A DNA stretch of 14,733 bases, from NCBI RefSeq assembly GCF_020216685.1, contig NZ_JAIWNS010000075.1:1-14733 (forward strand), read 5' to 3'. Source of the stretch: Methanospirillum hungatei. GTDB taxonomy: Archaea > Halobacteriota > Methanomicrobia > Methanomicrobiales > Methanospirillaceae. The notes under the pieces were generated by a model. It did not search any database, was not told where the DNA came from, and worked only from the letters and a program-made list of their open reading frames with translations. This document shows positions 7,814 through 13,539 of this stretch, piece by piece; positions within the stretch are counted from its first letter, which is position 1, and every line of letters starts with the position of its first letter. Both the position numbers and the translations under genes were made by a program.

Positions 7814-8929
7814 TTACATCACCAGATGCTGTCTGATAAAATCCGGATTAACACCGAACTGCTTCCCTCTCGCTATAGCCCGGAGGTTTGCAATCTCATA
7901 CCGCTTGTGCTCAAGATAGGAGATGATGGGAAGAACAGAGAACTGGTGTCGCCGTGCAAGTCCATCCAGATGATGAAGGAGCATGGCATTCACCGAGAGC
8001 ATGACGGTGTATAAGGGTGTCTTGTGAGCCGCCCATCTCCGCCACACTACATCGGCCGCATCAGCCTCACAGACATTCTCGTCACATCGCAGGTTTTTGA
8101 GTGCTTCGGTGAGTATTGACAGGATCCCGGCACGGGACAGTTCATTCACAAAGGTTTCCCGGTCTGTCACCCCATAGAGCCTTTGAAAGTCTTCCGGATT
8201 CATATATCCGCCTGTCACCATGAACGGGGTGATATCAGATACGGTGCTCCCGGCTCGAAGCCGGAATATATTCCTGATATTTAAGATATCTATCTCAAAC
8301 CGCAGGTGGGGAAGGATGACATCACCGCCCCTGATACCAAACCGTGCATCGGTGAGGAGATTTCCATAATACGCAAGGTAAAGATCGTTCTCCAGGGAGG
8401 CGAATAGGCCACGACGGTATCCGCCAGATATCCGTGCAGATACAATTTCGTGATGGGGCCATGAGGAGAGATTATCAGCAATTTCCTGAATGGACCGGAG
8501 GGTCAGGAGGTGATCAAGATGCGAGGGGGACAGGACACCGGCAGGGATGAGCACGGCCCGTATCCGGTCACCAGGGATGTGAAACTGGCATCCCCGCAGA
8601 ATAAGCATGACATTCTCGATATCCCATCGGGAAAAATACTGCTCAGCAAGTTCCTGTAAGGCGCCGGGGGCAATAGAGAGGATGCTGCGGTAAGTTTTTG
8701 CGAGATTTTCAGTCAGAGCATGTTCGATTAACTCAATATCTGAATAGGCAGAGGAGAGCATATGCACCTCTTCATGGTATCCGGATTCTCCAATAAACCG
8801 GATGATCTGGGAAAGCTCCATATTCAGGAGCCTGTTGTACTGGTCAGGCGAAATGAGAGACTTCTTCTTCAGCCCAATCCGGGTACAGATATACCGGTAC
8901 GAGGAAGGGGTTACCAGATAATGGTGCAT
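7814..8929 (-). CDS. atpC: A/V-type ATPase subunit C (rotor socket)
   Basis: Subunit C (AC39/d family) seats the central stalk D-F on the membrane c-ring of the A-type ATP synthase. From ATG 8929 the product is 371 residues, close to the usual family length. Family-like features are an N-terminal SSYRYICTRIGLKKKSLIS, the WDIENVMLILRG segment (family pattern D..N....R), FEIDILNIRNIFRLR, and a C-terminal YEIANLRAIARGKQFGV. The frame is open to 9169, but those extra 80 residues lie inside the divergent phosphatase gene and are unlike the family. A TATA-like CATATATTG on the minus strand about 30 bases upstream suggests a nearly leaderless transcript starting at 8929, which supports the choice. 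It precedes atpD. The sequence seems diverged from canonical copies, so whether it serves the main ATP synthase or a second complex is open. Confidence 0.85.
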   Translation of the reverse strand: MHHYLVTPSSYRYICTRIGLKKKSLISPDQYNRLLNMELSQIIRFIGESGYHEEVHMLSSAYSDIELIEHALTENLAKTYRSILSIAPGALQELAEQYFSRWDIENVMLILRGCQFHIPGDRIRAVLIPAGVLSPSHLDHLLTLRSIQEIADNLSSWPHHEIVSARISGGYRRGLFASLENDLYLAYYGNLLTDARFGIRGGDVILPHLRFEIDILNIRNIFRLRAGSTVSDITPFMVTGGYMNPEDFQRLYGVTDRETFVNELSRAGILSILTEALKNLRCDENVCEADAADVVWRRWAAHKTPLYTVMLSVNAMLLHHLDGLARRHQFSVLPIISYLEHKRYEIANLRAIARGKQFGVNPDFIRQHLVM

Positions 8930-9023
8930 GATAGGAGTGATTTTCTGTTCTGCTACAATATATGAGTCAGGTATTTCATATACCCTGTCATATCGTATGT
9001 CATGAGAGCGGAGGTGACGAACG
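8930..9023. promoter_or_regulatory. Divergent promoter between atpC and PP2C gene
   Basis: These 94 bases separate two divergent genes. On the + strand, TTTCATATA at 8974-8982 could be the TATA box of the phosphatase gene, with a start near 9005 and a short leader containing GGAGGTGA (9010-9017). On the - strand, CATATATTG (8965-8957) could serve atpC, giving a near-leaderless start. The two boxes are less than 20 bases apart, so both genes may compete for, or share, regulators. Confidence 0.45.
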
Positions 9024-9794
9024 ATGTATTCCCTGGATATTGCTGCCATCACCAACACCGGGCTGTACCGAAGACGCAATGAAGACAGTCTGCTGGTGGG
9101 CAGAGATGTTCTTGCCTGCGTATCTCTGACTGAGCCGAAAGCATGGAGGGTTGATTCATATCCGGTCATCCTTGCCGTTGCAGATGGTATCGGCGGTAGT
9201 GTGGCCGGAGATATTGCAAGCAGGGAGGTGCTGATTTGTCTGGCACGGCCACCGTGCCCGGACCGTGAGGAGACCCTTCATGACCTGATACACGCAGCAC
9301 AAACCCATCTTGATCACCTGGTTGAAACCAGGCCTGACCTTGACGGGCTTGGAACAACCCTTGCTGGTGTGCTCGCTCTGCATGACCGGATAATCATCTT
9401 TTCATGTGGTGACTCGAGAGTGTATATGAGCATGCCTGGAGATGAAGCGCTACAATGCATGACAAAAGACCATTCGGTTGTCCAGGATATGATCGACACC
9501 GGACGGCTGACTGAAAAAGAGGCTAGATCTCATCCGCTTGGTCATATCATCACCTCATGCCTGTCTGGGGGACGGAGAAGGAGCTCAAACGATATCCGAA
9601 TGTCAACTCACCCCATACAGAAGGGGACACGGCTGGTTCTCTGCACCGACGGGGTTTGGGATTACGGAGGCGAACGCTTTCTCAAGGCAGCAATGAAAGG
9701 GGATCCACCCTTCGCAACACAGGAGATTCTTTCCATCTGCTATGATGCAGGAGCTCCGGATAACATTACCCTCATCATCGCTGATGTTGAATAA
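9024..9794 (+). CDS. PP2C-family serine/threonine protein phosphatase
   Basis: The start is firm: a strong GGAGGTGA (9010-9017) sits six bases before ATG 9024. The 256 residues form a complete single PP2C domain of the short prokaryotic Stp/PrpC type. The metal-binding and catalytic motifs are all present: RRRNEDS (17-22), VADGIGG (52-58), GLGTTLAG (108-115), CGDSRVY (128-134), TKDHSVVQ (147-154), CTDGVWD (207-213) and APDNIT (244-249). It should therefore be an active Mn/Mg-dependent phosphatase acting on phospho-Ser/Thr proteins in the cytoplasm. No membrane segment or extra domain is seen. A partner kinase is not in the window. In bacteria and archaea such phosphatases often sit with Hanks-type kinases or FHA proteins; here the neighbour is the divergent atpC-atpD unit, so a link to ATPase control is possible but unproven. 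It converges with the CARDB gene, whose stop is five bases away. Confidence 0.92.
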   Translation: MYSLDIAAITNTGLYRRRNEDSLLVGRDVLACVSLTEPKAWRVDSYPVILAVADGIGGSVAGDIASREVLICLARPPCPDREETLHDLIHAAQTHLDHLVETRPDLDGLGTTLAGVLALHDRIIIFSCGDSRVYMSMPGDEALQCMTKDHSVVQDMIDTGRLTEKEARSHPLGHIITSCLSGGRRRSSNDIRMSTHPIQKGTRLVLCTDGVWDYGGERFLKAAMKGDPPFATQEILSICYDAGAPDNITLIIADVE

Positions 9795-9799
9795 AAAGG

Positions 9800-10324
9800 T
9801 TAAAAGTCGTCCCAGCTTTTGTTCTTGTCTTCGATGACCACCAAAGACAGGGTCGAGAGTTCATTGATTCCATCACCGGCTTCTTTCCTGGTATTCCATG
9901 GGTCTATCTTTATCGTCAGGTGATTTGGAAGCCGGGGGATATCATGAGGGATCATGAACCGGAGGTCAAACATGGCGGATGTCCCTCCTTTCAGGGGAGG
10001 AAAGGTATCTGTGACCGGAATGAGCCTGGTATCACCAAGCCATGCCTCTACCGGGACATTGCCCGGGGCGATGTCATCGCCTCCCTGATTTGTGATGATG
10101 ATCCGGGGAGTAACCGACCTTCCCGGGCGGGTGTACGCATAATCACCTGCCAGAGAGACCTTTTCCAGAACATAGTCATGGTCAGCTTGAGGCGATACCA
10201 CCTGGGCAGGGGCGGTAAAGACGATAGACGATGTATGTGAGATGTTTGTATCCGCGACAACAGAGCAGGCAGGCATCAGAAGAAATCCGATGCTGATGAC
10301 CAGAAAGTATACCCTGATATTCAT
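9800..10324 (-). CDS. Secreted CARDB-like protein
   Basis: The frame is open to 10411, but ATG 10324 has GAGG six bases upstream (10334-10331 on the minus strand) and begins a clear signal peptide, MNIRVYFLVISIGFLLMP, with cleavage near VVADT at 22-26. A Cys at 20 gives a weak lipobox-like LMPAC. Of 174 residues, about 52-165 have the beta-sandwich pattern of CARDB/APHP domains: TPRIIITNQGGDDIAPGNVPVE, a central FPPLKGGTSAMFDL, and HLTIKIDPWNTRKEAGDGINE, in which the Asp-Pro...Glu...Asn-Glu turn is typical. Such domains are adhesive or structural modules of extracellular archaeal proteins and usually occur in tandem; here there is only one. It lies 64 bases downstream of the small zinc-finger membrane protein on the same strand, so the two may share a transcript. 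The ligand is unknown. Confidence 0.75.
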   Translation of the reverse strand: MNIRVYFLVISIGFLLMPACSVVADTNISHTSSIVFTAPAQVVSPQADHDYVLEKVSLAGDYAYTRPGRSVTPRIIITNQGGDDIAPGNVPVEAWLGDTRLIPVTDTFPPLKGGTSAMFDLRFMIPHDIPRLPNHLTIKIDPWNTRKEAGDGINELSTLSLVVIEDKNKSWDDF

Positions 10325-10388
10325 ATAAAGCCTCGATAATCCTGTATAGGTTAGATTATCTATTCGGAAATGGTTTCCTCTATGGGTT

Positions 10389-10583
10389 TTAAAGCAGCCC
10401 GAACCATGCAATATACGAGGTGATGACCATGATGACCAGGATGATTATCAGACCCTTATAGATGCAGGAATGACAGATGCCACTTCCCATATGGATACAT
10501 GCAGAGCAGTGATGTTCTTTGCAAATACGGCAGGTATGTTCTCCGTCATGATCTTCATGATGTATACAGGGAGTGACAGACAT
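10389..10583 (-). CDS. Small zinc-finger protein with C-terminal membrane helix
   Basis: This 64-residue product has densely spaced metal ligands: C6 with H8/H9, C18-x2-C21, H24/H25 with C26-x2-C29, H31, and C37-x2-C40. The spacing could form two interleaved zinc sites like a small B-box or treble-clef finger. Residues about 43-63 (GLIIILVIMVITSYIAWF) form one transmembrane helix running to the C-terminus, so the finger probably faces the cytoplasm in a tail-anchored arrangement. I see no strong ribosome binding site before ATG 10583. The longer overlapping frame 10681-10448 lacks these features, and the Cys/His pattern makes this frame the real gene. Similar zinc-finger-plus-helix microproteins are common in methanogens as hypothetical proteins; no function is known to me. 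The CARDB gene follows on the same strand. Confidence 0.75.
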   Translation of the reverse strand: MSVTPCIHHEDHDGEHTCRICKEHHCSACIHMGSGICHSCIYKGLIIILVIMVITSYIAWFGLL

Positions 10584-11026
10584 ACCATATACTGGCAGGT
10601 TCTCTCGTAAAAATCCTTTTCGTATCTCCTATCACTACGATATACCACCGGGATCGGTTTTTTTAAACCCGGATCTCTCACATGAGTCTGGAGAAATATT
10701 CTCCGGTTTTCAGTATGAAACCTATAATTTTAGGTCAGACTTTTCGCGAATCCTGAACATCTGGCTTGAACGATAAAATGCATTCAAATTGCAGGCTTTG
10801 GAAAAATCACCGTTACCTTGACTATTCAAAACCCTTTTTCCTGGTATGATAACGTTTTACACAGAGATCGTCATCAGGAATGGTTCTATCTCCGGCGATA
10901 TCAAGAGTTTTTGCGTTCCTTCACGGTTCGGTCTTTCAGGATACATGAACCATCCGGATAGCAGGTTTCTTCTCATTTCAATGAAAGATAGATTGAGCAG
11001 GCAAATATCAGCATGTCACATGTGAG
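10584..11026. other. Intergenic region upstream of the K+ channel gene
   Basis: This stretch of 443 bases separates the divergent zinc-finger gene and the K+ channel gene. It holds the promoters of both and the first copy of a noncoding direct repeat (10745-10852). A 67-codon frame (10573-10776) has no ribosome binding site or recognisable domain, and I do not accept it as a gene. The remainder, 10860-11026, shows nothing I can name. A TATA-like TATGATAAC near 10845 would give a leader of about 150 bases for the channel gene. Confidence 0.5.
10745..10852 (+). repeat. Noncoding direct repeat, copy A
   Basis: This copy matches copy B at 12003-12112. It runs from CGCGAATCC through CTTGAACGATAAAA, TGCATTCA, GGCTTTG and CACCGTT to CAAAA, a T-run and TATGATAA. 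By hand alignment about two thirds of positions agree, with 18 of 22 identical at 10765-10786 and only small gaps. It is not coding in either copy. It lies about 175 bases before the K+ channel start; its mate lies about 90 bases after the channel stop, in the same orientation. Confidence 0.6.
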
Positions 11027-11911
11027 ATGAAGATGCAGTCACTGAAAAGAAGAGTCTTTGATATTATCGATGATAAGGATGAAGGAGGGAGACCGAACAG
11101 CATCTTTGACTTTTTCATCATCTTCATCATTATTGTCAATACCTTCGTCATCTTCATTGAGACATATCCGACCATCCAGAATAATTACACAGAATATCTG
11201 GATCTTATCGAATATATCACCATCATTGTCTTTACCACAGAATACCTGATCAGAATCTGGACCTCTACCTGTTATCCGGAGTATTCACACCCTGTTACCG
11301 GAAGGCTTCGGTATGCCTGTTCCCTCACGATGATCATAGATTTTTTCGCAGTTTTTCCATTTTACCTGATGTTCGTCATACCTCTCAGTCCATATGTTGT
11401 TCATTTTCTCCGCCTGTTCAGACTGTTCAGGGTTTTAAAACTTCTGAGATATTATGGATCCATTGATGTGATATACCGGGTGATTAAAAGAGATAGCCAG
11501 TATCTCTTCTCGATTATCATTATCCTGCTGGTTTTTCTCTCTTTCAGCTCATACCTCATTTATATCTTTGAAGCTGAAGCACAACCAGATAAAATCCAGG
11601 ATTTTGATGACGCTCTCTGGTGGGCTATCGAGACGACGAGCACTGTGGGATATGGTGATGTTATTCCGGTCACGGATATGGGGAAATTCATTTCCTTTCT
11701 CATAATAATTCTTGGAATCGGGATAATTGCACTACCAACAGGGATTATTGCTTCAGGATTCCTCGAAGAGATCCGTGCTTTAAAAGAAGGATCACGAGAT
11801 CTCTATGACCTGCATCTGGCAGATGAGATAAGAAAATTAAAGGAACTGCGGGATGAAGGGATCATTTCAGAGGATGAGTTTTTGCTTGGGAAGGAGAAGA
11901 TACTGAAATAA
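11027..11911 (+). CDS. Voltage-gated K+ channel with C-terminal SHOCT domain
   Basis: The 294-residue protein has the six-helix plan of a Kv/KvAP-type subunit. S1 is about 27-45, S2 about 60-78 with acidic E61 and E72, and S3 about 99-118 with D105. The S4 voltage sensor at 127-142 has Arg/Lys every third residue (R129, R132, R135, K138, R141). S5 is about 157-180, a pore helix starts near WWAIETT, the selectivity filter TVGYGD is at 206-211, and S6 about 220-245 carries a gating Gly. The filter is intact, so a tetrameric K+-selective channel is expected in the cytoplasmic membrane. After a short linker, residues about 263-293 (ADEIRKLKELRDEGIISEDEF) match the SHOCT motif, a small helical oligomerisation module. 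No RCK domain is present. The start is ATG 11027 or 11033, without a strong ribosome binding site. The gene stands alone between two noncoding repeats. Confidence 0.92.
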   Translation: MKMQSLKRRVFDIIDDKDEGGRPNSIFDFFIIFIIIVNTFVIFIETYPTIQNNYTEYLDLIEYITIIVFTTEYLIRIWTSTCYPEYSHPVTGRLRYACSLTMIIDFFAVFPFYLMFVIPLSPYVVHFLRLFRLFRVLKLLRYYGSIDVIYRVIKRDSQYLFSIIIILLVFLSFSSYLIYIFEAEAQPDKIQDFDDALWWAIETTSTVGYGDVIPVTDMGKFISFLIIILGIGIIALPTGIIASGFLEEIRALKEGSRDLYDLHLADEIRKLKELRDEGIISEDEFLLGKEKILK

Positions 11912-12002
11912 TTAAATATCTGGAATCACTGGAATTATTCGTCCTGATTTAGATACCGATACCAATAATCAGGAGGATGTGATGTAATGCCCAACCTATC
12001 TC

Positions 12003-12112
12003 CACGAATCCAGTAATTTGTCTTAAACAATACATTGCATTCAGAGCGGGGGCTTTGAAATAACCACGGTTTTTTTATTTATTGTTCCAAAATTTTTTGC
12101 CGGGCATAATAA
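12003..12112 (+). repeat. Noncoding direct repeat, copy B
   Basis: This is the second copy of the element described at 10745-10852, in the same orientation. It runs from CACGAATCC through CTTAAACAATACAT, TGCATTCA, GGCTTTG and CACGGTT to a T7 run (12070-12076), CAAAA and CATAATAA. The latter could act as a TATA box about 45-80 bases before the small ORF that follows. The rest of the gap between the channel stop (11911) and that ORF shows only an imperfect inverted repeat at the channel's stop codon. Confidence 0.6.
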
Positions 12113-12191
12113 ACCGGTAGATTTTTTGAAACTGCAAACATATCATTCTGAATAGAGTATGGATGAATGTTCATCGTTCCGGGAGATTGAC

Positions 12192-12338
12192 ATGATTGAA
12201 AAACAGATAGATCCTGAAAGAGTCAGAAAAATGGCCGAAATATGGGGGATCACGGTCACTGCTGACGGAAAGGTCAGGATTCCGGTCTGCAGCTATAGTG
12301 ATGTGCTGCCTCTCATCAAAAAGAGGCCGGAACGTTGA
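12192..12338 (+). CDS. Small ORF of 48 codons upstream of MBL-fold gene
   Basis: This short frame has GGGAG at 12181-12185, six bases before ATG 12192. An in-frame ATG at 12159 would make it 59 residues (starting MDECSSFREID), but has no comparable signal. The product begins MIEKQIDPERVRKMAEIWG and continues with VTADGKVRIPVCSYSDVLP. It thus has an amphipathic helix, a short beta-hairpin and a final helix with basic residues, and could be a small folded domain. It has no signal peptide or membrane helix. Its TGA stop overlaps a possible TTG start of the next gene by four bases, and codon use resembles the neighbours. I do not recognise a family. Confidence 0.5.
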   Translation: MIEKQIDPERVRKMAEIWGITVTADGKVRIPVCSYSDVLPLIKKRPER

Positions 12339-12391
12339 AATATTATTATAACTGCCTGTCAGATATCGTGTTCATGCTCTCAAACGGATAC

Positions 12392-13171
12392 ATGGAGATG
12401 AACTATACCAGAATTTTCGTGATTTTTTCCCTGATATTCATAATTTCACCAGTATCTGCCCTTTCAGTTCATTTCCTTGATGTTGGTCAGGGGGATGCTA
12501 CGCTTATCAGACATAATGGCCATACCATGCTTATCGATGCAGGGGATATGGATGCCGGCCCTGATATTCTCTCTTATCTTCAGTCCCAGGGGGTTACTCG
12601 TCTGGACGTTCTGGTCTCCACACATCCGCATACTGACCATATCGGGGGAATGAGCGAAATTGTACATGCACTACCAGTCAGTCTCTATGTTGACAATGGA
12701 GCGACCCATACCACCCCGGCCTACCGTAATCTGGAAAAAGCCCTGATAAAAAAACAGATCCCGTATGCAACCGCGAAAAAGGGTGATAAAATTCCGTTCA
12801 CCGATGATATCACCATTCTTGTGACCTCTCCGGATGATCTCACCGGTGATATGAATGAGGACTCACTTGCTCTTCTGCTCACCTACGGGGAGGTCAGGAT
12901 CTTCTTCACCGGGGATTGTGAGAGTTGTGATGCCTCATGTGATATCGTAAAACTGGCACATCATGGCTCAAAAGGATCTGCGACCCGTGCTATCCTGAAG
13001 GGAGATATTCCGGACTGTGCAATTATCTCGCTCGGGAGAGACAATGAGTATCATTATCCGGCCCCTTCCACGATCAATGCCCTCAAAAAGGCCGGGGTAG
13101 AGGTATTCAGGACTGATGAAGAAGGGACGATTGTTTTGATGTCTGATGGGAAAAAATACTGGTTTTTCTGA
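12392..13171 (+). CDS. Exported ComEC-like metallo-beta-lactamase-fold hydrolase
   Basis: The family is that of the stand-alone C-terminal domain of the DNA-uptake protein ComEC/Rec2: a metallo-beta-lactamase fold with a likely metal-dependent phosphoesterase or nuclease role. From ATG 12392 there are 259 residues. A signal peptide or anchor (about 1-23, RIFVIFSLIFIISPVSA) is followed by VHFLDVGQGDATLIR, the metal motif THPHTDHIGG (77-86), FFTGD (171-175), LAHHGSKGS (188-196) and SLGRDNEYHYP (213-223). These match the family closely, so it is probably active outside the membrane. The start is uncertain: ATG 12398 is equally good, and TTG 12335 overlaps the stop of the small ORF and has AGAGG (12322-12326) eight bases upstream, which would add 19 residues. 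The DUF3006 gene follows one base after the stop. The substrate may be extracellular DNA or a nucleotide, which is inference. Confidence 0.85.
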   Translation: MEMNYTRIFVIFSLIFIISPVSALSVHFLDVGQGDATLIRHNGHTMLIDAGDMDAGPDILSYLQSQGVTRLDVLVSTHPHTDHIGGMSEIVHALPVSLYVDNGATHTTPAYRNLEKALIKKQIPYATAKKGDKIPFTDDITILVTSPDDLTGDMNEDSLALLLTYGEVRIFFTGDCESCDASCDIVKLAHHGSKGSATRAILKGDIPDCAIISLGRDNEYHYPAPSTINALKKAGVEVFRTDEEGTIVLMSDGKKYWFF

Positions 13172-13172
13172 T

Positions 13173-13406
13173 ATGGTTTTGGCGATCGTTGACCGGGTTG
13201 AGGATGATGTACTGGTATTGATGACCGATACCAGACCGACCAAAGAGATACATCTTCCAGTTGAGCTCTTTCAGAGTTTTTCTGAAGGGGATGTTGTCAG
13301 GATAATCGTTGAAAAGGATGAGGAAAGGAGGGAAGAGATTGAGAATGAGATCAAAGACCAGAGAAAGCTATTAAAAAGCGTTCGCCTCTCATGTTCCGGT
13401 ACGTGA
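13173..13406 (+). CDS. DUF3006-family small protein
   Basis: ATG 13173 comes one base after the stop of the MBL-fold gene, so translation is probably coupled. An upstream in-frame ATG at 13146 would overlap that gene. The 77-residue product has the DUF3006 pattern: an opening MVLAIVDRVEDDVLVLM, then IHLPVELFQSFSEGDVVRI, then a charged helix with DEERREEIENEIKDQ. The family is a small beta-barrel-like domain of unknown function. As I recall, it often lies beside ComEC-like MBL-fold genes in bacteria and archaea, which fits the arrangement here. No export signal is seen, although its partner is exported. A weak 5-bp inverted repeat spans the stop codon; I do not call it a terminator, because no T-run follows. 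Confidence 0.75.
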   Translation: MVLAIVDRVEDDVLVLMTDTRPTKEIHLPVELFQSFSEGDVVRIIVEKDEERREEIENEIKDQRKLLKSVRLSCSGT

Positions 13407-13539
13407 GTACCAATAAACGACAGTTCTCATGCAGTATGTCTGACATTTGCAAAGGATTATGGCTCATCCAGACAATTAAACTTTCAGAACTGAATTTACG
13501 TATCAGGTCAATCCGGCTCTGAAATATCCTGCCAAAAGT

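Noticed and set aside
7643..8014. 123-codon frame on the plus strand
   Set aside because: It lies antisense to atpD and atpC, which both have clear family signatures; no independent evidence.
8930..9169. 80-residue N-terminal extension of ATPase subunit C
   Set aside because: It would overlap the divergent phosphatase gene by 146 bases, and the residues do not resemble the start of subunit C proteins.
10448..10681. 77-codon frame on the minus strand
   Set aside because: It overlaps the zinc-finger gene in another frame and lacks the patterned Cys/His ligands and membrane helix.
10573..10776. 67-codon frame on the plus strand
   Set aside because: No ribosome binding site or domain; its 3' end lies in the noncoding repeat, and the frame is not preserved in the second repeat copy.
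11907..11939. Inverted repeat AATAATT...AATTATT at the K+ channel stop codon, considered as a terminator
   Set aside because: The stem is AT-only, the loop is 19 bases and no T-tract follows; too weak to call.
13398..13411. Small hairpin GGTAC-GTGA-GTACC across the DUF3006 stop codon
   Set aside because: Only 5 bp, overlapping the coding end, with no T-run; likely chance.
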